From positions 1 to 9,202 of the forward strand of contig CAMKAE010000080.1 in assembly GCA_946410395.1 (NCBI GenBank): DNA of 9,202 nucleotides. The letters are read 5' to 3'. Origin of the DNA: an uncultured Clostridia bacterium (GTDB taxonomy: Bacteria > Bacillota > Clostridia > Christensenellales > Aristaeellaceae). Below are positions 1 to 3,943 of this stretch, in pieces; positions within the stretch are counted from its first letter, which is position 1, and every line of letters begins with the position of its first letter. Under the pieces are notes generated by a model. The model made no database searches. It was not told the origin of the DNA and was given only the letters and a program-made list of their open reading frames with translations. A program made the translations under genes and the position numbers.

Positions 1-405
1 CCCATCATCGTAGTATAATTCAGACAGATAATCCACAACATCGGCGCTGCTGATTTCATCCACATATCGGCTGCCGAAACGGTCACGCAGATGGTTTTCC
101 CAAATGCTGTCCTGTTTGCGGATCGTCTGATAGGCACGGTCCTTCCTGCCTGTTTCGCAGTATTCCTCAAATACTTCCTTCACGGTTTTGCGGGCAATCT
201 TCGGCTTTGCTGTCTTCTCAATCCGCAGATTGACAATGGCAGCTTCCCTTGCGGCCATCGCCTCCCGCTTTGTGCGGAACTTGTTGCCGTGTTCGTCAAA
301 ACTGCCCCTTCGCTCCACTCTTTTCCCAGCGATTTTGACGACAAAACGGTAGCCCCAGAAACCATCATCTTTCTGAAACACGCTTTCAGCATTCCTCTTT
401 GCCAT
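1..405 (-). CDS. Tyrosine recombinase (phage/ICE-type integrase), N-terminal part, runs off the left edge
   Basis: The frame is open from the ATG at 405-403 to the window edge (135 codons), so the C-terminal catalytic domain is not visible. The start follows a GAAGGTG ribosome site with good spacing. Residues about 1-50 (AKRNAESVFQKDDGFWGYRF, then K-x-R-x-x-RGSF and FRTKREAMAA) have the look of the AP2-like, three-stranded-sheet arm-binding domain of phage and conjugative-element integrases. Residues about 70-135 (KTVKEVFEEYCETGRKD, later YQTIRKQDSIWENHLRDRFG) look like the SAM-like core-binding domain. The family cuts and rejoins DNA at attachment sites through an Arg-His-Arg-Tyr site in the missing half. 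It is transcribed away from the cassette-like genes to its right. Intactness cannot be judged from this window. Confidence 0.85.
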   Translation of the reverse strand, partial: MAKRNAESVFQKDDGFWGYRFVVKIAGKRVERRGSFDEHGNKFRTKREAMAAREAAIVNLRIEKTAKPKIARKTVKEVFEEYCETGRKDRAYQTIRKQDSIWENHLRDRFGSRYVDEISSADVVDYLSELYYDDG

Positions 406-454
406 ATGTTTTCACCTTCATAGTTGTGCTAAAAGGTGTGCCATCACATTAGAG

Positions 455-510
455 GATGTATGAAAGTGACACAACAGTTGTGTCAAAGATGTTGAAAAGA
501 TGTATGAAAG
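455..510 (+). repeat. Three GATGTATGAAAG-like direct repeats
   Basis: GATGTATGAAAG occurs exactly at 455-466 and 499-510. A variant, GATGTTGAAAAG, lies at 488-499, abutting the third copy. The palindrome sits between copies 1 and 2. Start-to-start distances are 33 and 11 bases, about one helical turn apart in the second pair. Arm-type integrase sites or iteron-like regulator sites are the likely roles (inference). Confidence 0.5.
467..485. promoter_or_regulatory. Perfect 19-bp palindrome, candidate operator
   Basis: TGACACAACAGTTGTGTCA is a perfect inverted repeat with 9-bp arms and a single central A. It overlaps a minus-strand TTGACA (486-481) that is a plausible -35 of the integrase promoter, which is a usual position for a repressor site. 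It could equally be an integrase or excisionase binding site. Confidence 0.6.
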
Positions 511-530
511 ATGCCTCCAGATTGCCACCC

Positions 531-559
531 TTGACAATTACTCTTGAAACCCCTACAAT
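531..559 (+). promoter_or_regulatory. Strong sigma-A promoter reading into the gene row
   Basis: TTGACA (531-536), a 17-bp spacer, and TACAAT (554-559) match the vegetative consensus at 11 of 12 positions with ideal spacing. Transcription would start near 566, about 40 bases upstream of the TTG start at 608. All genes from 608 to 3,862 lie on this strand, and no comparably good promoter was noticed between them, so this may be the common promoter of the array. Confidence 0.75.
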
Positions 560-607
560 ACCAGTGAAATCAATCGTTCCCAACAACCCCGAAAGGTGGT
601 AATTCCA

Positions 608-727
608 TTGGAGAATACTCACACTTACTTACCCCGTGGGCCGAAGGCCCGCGATGAAATGGCCCGCGACGAAGCAAGGCATGGCAAAGCCTTTGCGGGG
701 CTGCTGAAGAGGTATTTTGGGAAATAA
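608..727 (+). CDS. 39-codon leader ORF ending in a reverse-rubrerythrin C-terminal tail
   Basis: A TTG start (608) lies 8 bases after AAAGGTGG (592-599) and about 40 bases after the promoter's predicted transcription start. The product begins MENTHTYLPRGPKARDEM and ends DEARHGKAFAGLLKRYFGK. From EMARDEARHGKAF onward it matches the C-terminus of clostridial reverse rubrerythrin as I remember the family (HEMAKDEARHGKAFEGLLKRYF). The first part is not recognisable as rubrerythrin, so this is a captured gene end behind a new start, or only a readable attachment site. Codons 14-23 carry a 15-bp tandem duplication (GGCCCGCGAYGAA twice, 646-658 and 661-673). A GTGGGCC/GGCCCGC hairpin with a GAA loop lies at 636-652. 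The TAA at 725-727 is 7 bases before the next ATG, which has little ribosome site of its own, so translation may be coupled. Confidence 0.5.
   Translation: MENTHTYLPRGPKARDEMARDEARHGKAFAGLLKRYFGK
668..727 (+). repeat. R1: 60-bp rubrerythrin-tail repeat, copy 1
   Basis: This copy is nearest the recombinase. It reads DEARHGKAFAGLLKRYFGK then TAA in the leader ORF frame. Rubrerythrin similarity extends about 12 bases further left (EMAR) than in the other copies. It contains GCAAAG-C-CTTTGC (684-696), a perfect small dyad. Confidence 0.85.
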
Positions 728-734
728 TACGACA

Positions 735-1112
735 ATGAACGCTCAGAAGTGGAACGGCATCGGTGACTACGACTTTCTTCTTACTCTCAACGAGCATGAA
801 ATGAGAGATTTGTGTTTTTTCTATGATGTTGATTGGTCTTTCTTTACAGAAGGCCCCAGCAAGAGTTGGGAAGACAAATACTATTGTTTCATCAACTTGG
901 AGCGGAAAGTCTTTGCACTTTTACCCTTCCTGTCCCTTGCTTTTGGCGGGATGTACTCGAATCTGCCCATGGAGCAAACCACAAGACAATTTATTGTCGA
1001 CTACTGTATTCGTCCAGACAGTTCTCGTGTGTGTGTGGACAACAATCGGAACGTCCTTATCAAAGCGTCTGAGTTTACGATGGAAGACTTCAAGTTTCCA
1101 GAGCATGGATGA
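735..1112 (+). CDS. Unknown 125-aa protein, first gene of the array
   Basis: I do not recognise this protein. The frame can be opened from a TTG at 717, but the ATG at 735 is preferred because it follows the leader stop (TAA, 725-727) by 7 bases. Only a weak GGGAA precedes it, so coupling to the leader ORF is likely. The product is soluble-looking and aromatic-rich (MNAQKWNGIGDYDFLLTLNE, then FFYDVDWSFF, then KYYCFINLERKVFALLPFLS), with an acidic start and the end TMEDFKFPEHG. I see no signal peptide, convincing membrane helix or metal-binding pattern. Its stop TGA (1110-1112) is made by the T and GA at the start of repeat R2, so gene and repeat overlap. GC is visibly lower than in the genes to the right of 3,420. 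Confidence 0.6.
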   Translation: MNAQKWNGIGDYDFLLTLNEHEMRDLCFFYDVDWSFFTEGPSKSWEDKYYCFINLERKVFALLPFLSLAFGGMYSNLPMEQTTRQFIVDYCIRPDSSRVCVDNNRNVLIKASEFTMEDFKFPEHG

Positions 1113-1167
1113 AGCCCGCCACGGCAAGGCCTTCGCGGGGCTGCTGAAGCGTTTTTTCGGAAAACAA
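1108..1167 (+). repeat. R2: 60-bp rubrerythrin-tail repeat, copy 2
   Basis: This copy encodes DEARHGKAFAGLLKRFFGK, with CAA where R1 has TAA. Compared with R1, 11 of 20 codons differ: 9 synonymous, one Y to F, and one stop to Q. An ATG at 1105 lets the frame be read as a 25-codon peptide that ends TGATG (1180-1184), overlapping the ATG of the next gene. Imperfect arms AGCCCGC (1113-1119) and GCGGGGCT (1135-1142) flank the centre AAGGCCTT. Confidence 0.85.
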
Positions 1168-1181
1168 AGGAGATACGATTG

Positions 1182-1421
1182 ATGGCACTGTTCAAAAAGA
1201 ATCCACCCGCGGCTTGTCCCAAGTGTGGCAAAGTGGATGGCTGGCGCGTACTGACGGCTGAAGCATCCCAGGATTATGTTAACCCGGGCTCAGCGGTGAA
1301 TTCATTCTCATCAGCTCCCATCCGCAACACTTTTAGTCAGAACCTGACGGGTGCGATGGGCAAAAAGAGCAGCAAGCTCCGCTATCACTGCGACAGTTGT
1401 GGATACGAAAAAGCTTATTGA
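1182..1421 (+). CDS. Small zinc-ribbon protein, 79 aa (paralogue 1)
   Basis: Two CxxC pairs, CPKCGK at residues 12-17 and CDSCGYEKAY at 70-79, form a likely zinc ribbon at the two ends of a 79-residue protein. The N-terminus MALFKKNPPAACPKCGKVDGW is shared with the gene at 3131-3370. The middle (residues 22-66) is Ser/Asn/Gly-rich and differs between the two. The start ATG at 1182 has AAAGGAG at 1166-1172. It overlaps the stop of the R2 reading frame as TGATG, so an alternative TTG start 3 bases upstream is not favoured. The stop TGA (1419-1421) is formed at the edge of R3. The function is unknown: a zinc-stabilised nucleic-acid or protein adaptor is possible but unproven. Confidence 0.8.
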   Translation: MALFKKNPPAACPKCGKVDGWRVLTAEASQDYVNPGSAVNSFSSAPIRNTFSQNLTGAMGKKSSKLRYHCDSCGYEKAY

Positions 1422-1479
1422 CGAAGCCCGTCATGGCAAGGCCTTTGAGGGCCTGCTGAAGCGGTATTTCGGGAAGTAA
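1420..1479 (+). repeat. R3: 60-bp rubrerythrin-tail repeat, copy 3
   Basis: This copy encodes DEARHGKAFEGLLKRYFGK and TAA without a break. It differs from R1 at 8 codons, 7 of them synonymous (the exception is A to E). The Glu form is the one I recall from many clostridial reverse rubrerythrins. The upstream gene ends in TGA made from a T plus the first two bases of the repeat. Confidence 0.85.
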
Positions 1480-1514
1480 TCTCTGCTTTACGCATATGAA
1501 AGGAGGCGTGCTGC

Positions 1515-1782
1515 GTGCCAACCATCTCGATGTTCTATGGCATCATCATTTCCATGTATTGGGAAAAAAGCCGGTCAGCACCACACGCCTCACTTTCATG
1601 CTCGGTATGGTGACAGCAAGGCAGAGGTCGACTTTGACGGTGAAATCATTGCGGGTTCGCTCCCGCCCGAGCAGGCTTCGTTTGTGAAGGCCTGGGCGCT
1701 CATCCATCAGGATGAACTCCGGGCAAACTGGGAGCTTGCGATGAATGACGAAAAGCCGTACAAGATCGAACCGCTCAAGTGA
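1515..1782 (+). pseudogene. DUF4160 protein gene with a one-base frameshift
   Basis: A GTG start (1515) lies 8 bases after a perfect AAAGGAGG (1499-1506) and opens VPTISMFYGIIISMYW, the conserved DUF4160 N-terminus. The family continues in the +1 frame as AGQHHTPHFHARYGD, then WALIHQDELRANWELAMNDE and KIEPLK, ending at TGA 1782. The switch falls in the run of six A at 1564-1569. With one A fewer, the sequence reads MYWEKAGQHHTPHFH, exactly the length of the family (MY, five residues, QHH-PH-H). The full protein would be about 88 aa. Read as written, the GTG frame leaves the family and stops soon after. A real mutation, slippage in the A run, or a base-calling error are all possible. The gene pairs with DUF2442 downstream, a common neighbour pair that I would class as toxin-antitoxin-like only by inference. 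Confidence 0.8.
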
Positions 1783-1791
1783 GGTGATACC

Positions 1792-2226
1792 ATGCGAACA
1801 CTTTCACCTGACGCAGTTGATGTGGCTGTCCGGGATAACCATACTCTTGTGGTCAGCTTCTCCAACGGAGAAAGGCGTTTGTTTGATTTAACACCTCTTC
1901 TTGAACGAAAGTGCTATGCATGCCTGAATGACCCTGTTTTTCTGTCGAGTGTTTCCGTTCAGAACGGCTGTGTGACTTGGCCGGATGATATTGACATTGA
2001 CCCGGAATGGCTGTACGAGGACAGCGTCCCCGCAGCGTCATCCACATGGGCCGATGTCGCGAGAGCCTACTTCAAGCATCACAGAGTAATCCGCTACCGT
2101 CTCAAGGCTGTTTCGGACATGACAGATGACGAGGTCGTTCAGAATTGTCATTGGTGGCAGGAAGAGCATCACATGGTGGATGACTATTGGGCGTTTGTCA
2201 AAGAGCATTTTCCGGAACTGGCTTAA
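1792..2226 (+). CDS. DUF2442 protein with a C-terminal extension, 144 aa
   Basis: Residues about 5-80 match DUF2442: VDVAVRDNHTLVVSFSNGER, then RLFDLTPLLE, VSVQNGCVTWPDDIDIDPEW and LYEDSVP. The family is usually about 80-90 aa. Here a further 60 residues (about 82-144, with KHHRVIRYRLKAV, then HWWQEEHHMVDDYW) are not part of the usual domain and are unrecognised. The start ATG is 9 bases after the DUF4160 stop, whose TGA lies within a GAGGTG ribosome site, so the two form an operon. DUF2442 and DUF4160 genes are often adjacent in bacteria. The biochemical role is unproven. The stop TAA falls exactly where repeat R4 would have GAA, and R4 is in frame with this gene. Confidence 0.8.
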   Translation: MRTLSPDAVDVAVRDNHTLVVSFSNGERRLFDLTPLLERKCYACLNDPVFLSSVSVQNGCVTWPDDIDIDPEWLYEDSVPAASSTWADVARAYFKHHRVIRYRLKAVSDMTDDEVVQNCHWWQEEHHMVDDYWAFVKEHFPELA

Positions 2227-2280
2227 GCCCGTCACGGCAAGGCCTTTGCTGGGCTGCTCAAGCGGCATCTCAGGAAGCAA
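2221..2280 (+). repeat. R4: 60-bp rubrerythrin-tail repeat, copy 4
   Basis: This copy encodes ARHGKAFAGLLKRHLRK then CAA. The usual GAC GAA at its left end is replaced by the end of DUF2442 (GCT TAA). It has three or four amino-acid changes near the right end and no terminal stop. AGCCC (2226-2230) and GGGCT (2251-2255) form perfect 5-bp outer arms around AAGGCCTT. Confidence 0.8.
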
Positions 2281-2308
2281 GCAACAGAGAGAAAAGGAGG
2301 AAACCATT

Positions 2309-2572
2309 ATGGCAAGCTGGGACGAAGAATCTCGCTTTTCCACGGCGTCCGGCAAGGATTTGCCCTATGTGGTCATGCAGGTGACGCTGAAAGAAAAGTT
2401 CTGGGGCACCGGCTCCGGAAATCTGACCGATCTTGAAAACGTCATCAACGCCCAGGTCGCGAAAGGCTACCGCCTTCACACGATGTCCACATCCAACGGC
2501 GGCAGCAAGGGATTTGGCGGCGGTGATCGCATTCAGGCGACCCTGGTCTTTGAGCGGCTGGACATGCGGTGA
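2309..2572 (+). CDS. DUF4177-like small protein, 87 aa
   Basis: The ATG at 2309 lies 8 bases after AAAAGGAGG (2292-2300), which decides the start against the longer open frame. Residues 20-57 (YVVMQVTLKEKFWG, then LENVINAQVAKGYRLHTMST) and the final strand (QATLVFERLD) follow the DUF4177 pattern: a strand, a helix with LE..IN...A.GY.LH, a hairpin, and a terminal strand. The N-terminal 18 residues and a Gly/Ser-rich loop (62-73) are extra. The protein is small and soluble with no catalytic signature. The function is unknown. It lies between R4 and the degenerate repeat R5 and has its own strong ribosome site. Confidence 0.65.
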   Translation: MASWDEESRFSTASGKDLPYVVMQVTLKEKFWGTGSGNLTDLENVINAQVAKGYRLHTMSTSNGGSKGFGGGDRIQATLVFERLDMR

Positions 2573-2666
2573 TTCATGGGAGTCCGCCATAGCAAGGGCG
2601 TTAAGGGGCTACGGAAGTTGGTTCACTGGACGACGTTTCAGCCTTAAGCGATATTCCGGGAAGCAA
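2573..2666 (+). repeat. R5: rubrerythrin-tail repeat, degenerate and interrupted
   Basis: The left part (CCGCCATAGCAAGGGCGTTA, then GGGGCTACGGAAG) and the right part (AAGCGATATTCCGGGAAGCA) align to R1/R3, but a 31-bp stretch (about 2618-2648) is inserted between them with AAG at both edges. The coding frame is destroyed. The end GGG AAG CAA matches the CAA type seen in R2 and R4. Confidence 0.65.
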
Positions 2667-2722
2667 GCGTGGACAACGTCAGACTGAACAGAAAGCAAGC
2701 CATCCGGCACTGGGCTTCCCGG
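2656..2722. repeat. Inverted and direct short repeats upstream of the nucleotidyltransferase
   Basis: CCGGGAAGC (2656-2664) is perfectly inverted as GCTTCCCGG (2714-2722), 49 bases apart. AAGCAAGC occurs at 2661-2668 and 2693-2700, and also after R4 at 2275-2282. The stretch 2667-2744 holds no gene. The hairpin is not followed by a T run, so it is not an obvious terminator. Confidence 0.4.
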
Positions 2723-2744
2723 GTGGAGAAGAGGAGAGATCGGA

Positions 2745-3050
2745 ATGCACGGCGGGGTCTACACAATTGAAGAAATACGTGAGATTGTCTCACCTATTGC
2801 GGCAGCCTACGGCGTCAACGCTGTCTTCCTCTTCGGAAGCTACGCCAGAGGCGAGGCCACGGCGGACAGCGACATTGACTTGTTGATCGATCATGGCAGG
2901 ATTCGCACGCTGTTTGAACTCACCGGATTCCGGCTGGATCTGGAAGACGCCCTGCATAAGTCTGTGGACGTGGTGACGATCGAAGATTTGCCGCCTAGAC
3001 TCTCCGCGAGCATTCACAAGGATGAGGTGATGATCTTTGACGCTGCGTGA
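2745..3050 (+). CDS. MNT-type nucleotidyltransferase, 101 aa
   Basis: This is a minimal polymerase-beta-fold nucleotidyltransferase. The active-site motif is clear: GSYARGEATADSDIDLL at residues 31-47, giving GS-x10-D-x-D with D43 and D45 as metal ligands, and D75 in KSVDVVTIEDL as the likely third carboxylate. The length of about 100 aa is normal for the family. The start ATG follows GAGGAGAG. In MntA/HepT systems the MNT protein is an antitoxin that adds AMP to a HEPN ribonuclease encoded by an overlapping downstream gene. Here the expected overlapping start exists (TTG 3037, read MTLRDAAALEDL), but the frame runs into a degenerate repeat and the next zinc-ribbon gene, so no HEPN protein of normal size is present. 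It is an orphan, or its partner was lost. Confidence 0.88.
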   Translation: MHGGVYTIEEIREIVSPIAAAYGVNAVFLFGSYARGEATADSDIDLLIDHGRIRTLFELTGFRLDLEDALHKSVDVVTIEDLPPRLSASIHKDEVMIFDAA

Positions 3051-3078
3051 TGCGGCTGCGCTGGAAGATCTGAACCTG

Positions 3079-3117
3079 CCGGCAAAGGCAGCGTCTCCGC
3101 AACGGTATTACGAAAAA
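3079..3117 (+). repeat. R6: possible remnant of the rubrerythrin-tail repeat
   Basis: In one frame the stretch reads AKAASPQRYYEKR, comparable to GKAFAGLLKRYFGKQ with two codons missing. CGGTATTACGAAAAAAGGAG also resembles the R2 end that precedes the paralogous zinc-ribbon gene. Similarity is weak, and position is the main support. Confidence 0.35.
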
Positions 3118-3130
3118 AGGAGAACTGAAA

Positions 3131-3370
3131 ATGGGCCTGTTCAAAAAGGATCCGCCGAAGGCCTGCCCCAAATGCGGGAAGGCCGATGGCTGGCATATGC
3201 GCAATAACGAAGGCTCGGCCGTCGATTTCGGTGACCGTTTCAGAGAGGCGCTCCGCCCGGGCGGATTCTCGAGCAACCAGTTCACAGACATGCGGATCCA
3301 GAAAAGAAGGACTTCCGTTATTACGTATCAGTGCGACAACTGCGGATACGAAAAAGCCTATCGGGTTTGA
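3131..3370 (+). CDS. Small zinc-ribbon protein, 79 aa (paralogue 2)
   Basis: This is a paralogue of the gene at 1182-1421 with the same length of 79 residues. It shares the opening MGLFKKDPPKACPKCGKADG and the close CDNCGYEKAY, with cysteines at 12, 15, 68 and 71. The central 45 residues have diverged strongly, and the insert pattern differs. AAAGGAG (3116-3122) precedes the ATG by 8 bases, almost the same arrangement as in paralogue 1. Both copies are preceded by a repeat end and followed at the stop codon by a repeat-like sequence. This suggests that a whole gene-plus-repeat unit was duplicated, or acquired twice, rather than the gene alone. The function is unknown. Confidence 0.8.
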   Translation: MGLFKKDPPKACPKCGKADGWHMRNNEGSAVDFGDRFREALRPGGFSSNQFTDMRIQKRRTSVITYQCDNCGYEKAYRV

Positions 3371-3416
3371 CATGGCCAGGGCTTTCCGTACCGCTGAGCA
3401 ATGCTTCGACGAGAGG
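3368..3416 (+). repeat. R7: possible degenerate rubrerythrin-tail repeat
   Basis: Directly after the zinc-ribbon stop, CATGGCCAGGGCTTT and then GCTGA align to CATGGCAAGGCCTTT and GCTGA of R3, which sits at the same place after paralogue 1. The right half is mostly lost apart from TTCG. It is supported mainly by position. Confidence 0.4.
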
Positions 3417-3427
3417 AGAGACGAAAA

Positions 3428-3862
3428 ATGTCTGCTTGGACGATCCTGCTGATTGTCATCGGAGCCGGCCTGGCGGCGTTCACGCTGCTGTGCTGTGCGC
3501 GGATCCTCGCCAAGACCGGCGAGAACGGCGTCAAAATCCTGATTCCCTTCTACGGCGGATTCCTGTTCTGCAAGCGGACTGCCGAGATGGGCCTGCTGTT
3601 CTGGATCCAGGTCGTGGTGGCCGTCATTGCCGGGCTGGCCTTCCTGCTGTCACCGCTCCTGGGCATCTTTGTGCTGGTGAACATGCTGGTGTTCCATTTC
3701 CTTTTCTGCATCAACCTCTCCGAGGCGTTTGGCAGCGGAACGGGTCTCGCGTGGCTGCTGTTCTTCGTTTTCCCGGCGGGCCTGGCCATCCTGGCGTTCG
3801 GCCCCGCGCAGCTGCAGCGCACGCAGCAGGAGCGCGGCGAGGTGCTCGCAGAGGCTGTCTGA
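3428..3862 (+). CDS. DUF5684-like membrane protein, 144 aa
   Basis: The ATG at 3428 follows GAGAGGAG (3411-3418) and is preferred to an ATG at 3401. The protein is hydrophobic with about four membrane segments: residues about 4-24 (WTILLIVIGAGLAAFTLL), 56-75, 77-94 and 107-124. KILIPFYGGFLFCKR (36-50) matches the WKALIPFYN-type motif of DUF5684 proteins, and INLSEAFGSGTGLAW followed by FGPAQLQ matches its second conserved block. The short C-terminal tail RTQQERGEVLAEAV is charged and probably cytoplasmic. The role of the family is unknown. GC is higher than in the units to the left, so this may be the first resident chromosomal gene, or the last passenger after R7. A ribosome site but no clear private promoter is visible. 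Confidence 0.75.
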   Translation: MSAWTILLIVIGAGLAAFTLLCCARILAKTGENGVKILIPFYGGFLFCKRTAEMGLLFWIQVVVAVIAGLAFLLSPLLGIFVLVNMLVFHFLFCINLSEAFGSGTGLAWLLFFVFPAGLAILAFGPAQLQRTQQERGEVLAEAV

Positions 3863-3943
3863 TTACTTCATTATGCTGCAGCCAGTATGTGCGGAACAGC
3901 TTTGAGAAGAATCCGTGCTCAGTCCCCGAAAGGAGGCCACGAG

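Larger units (their letters stand above)
406..530. promoter_or_regulatory. Control region between the integrase and the rightward genes
   Basis: This non-coding stretch is dense in short repeats and separates the leftward integrase from the rightward promoter. GTTGTG occurs at 423-428 and 477-482, and in inverse orientation at 470-475. Three GATGTATGAAAG-like units and a perfect palindrome are listed separately. On the minus strand a perfect TTGACA lies at 486-481 overlapping the palindrome, with a poor -10 (CATACA, 462-457), or alternatively TCTAAT around 453-448. It could drive the integrase. Such repeats are typical of integrase arm sites, excisionase sites or repressor operators; which applies here is unknown. 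Confidence 0.55.

Noticed and set aside
1..405. Integrase as an IntI-type integron integrase
   Set aside because: The visible N-terminus has an AP2-like arm-binding domain typical of phage and conjugative-element integrases, and the IntI-specific region near the catalytic domain lies outside the window.
608..727. Leader ORF as a complete small rubrerythrin
   Set aside because: Only the last 20-odd residues resemble the family. The iron-binding helices and rubredoxin cysteines are absent.
668..2666. Repeats as a CRISPR array
   Set aside because: The 60-bp copies are 310-800 bases apart, diverged, and separated by genes, with no regular spacers and no cas genes.
3037..3130. HEPN toxin gene overlapping the nucleotidyltransferase end
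   Set aside because: Only the overlapping start is plausible. The frame continues into a degenerate repeat and the next gene without HEPN motifs such as R-x4-6-H.
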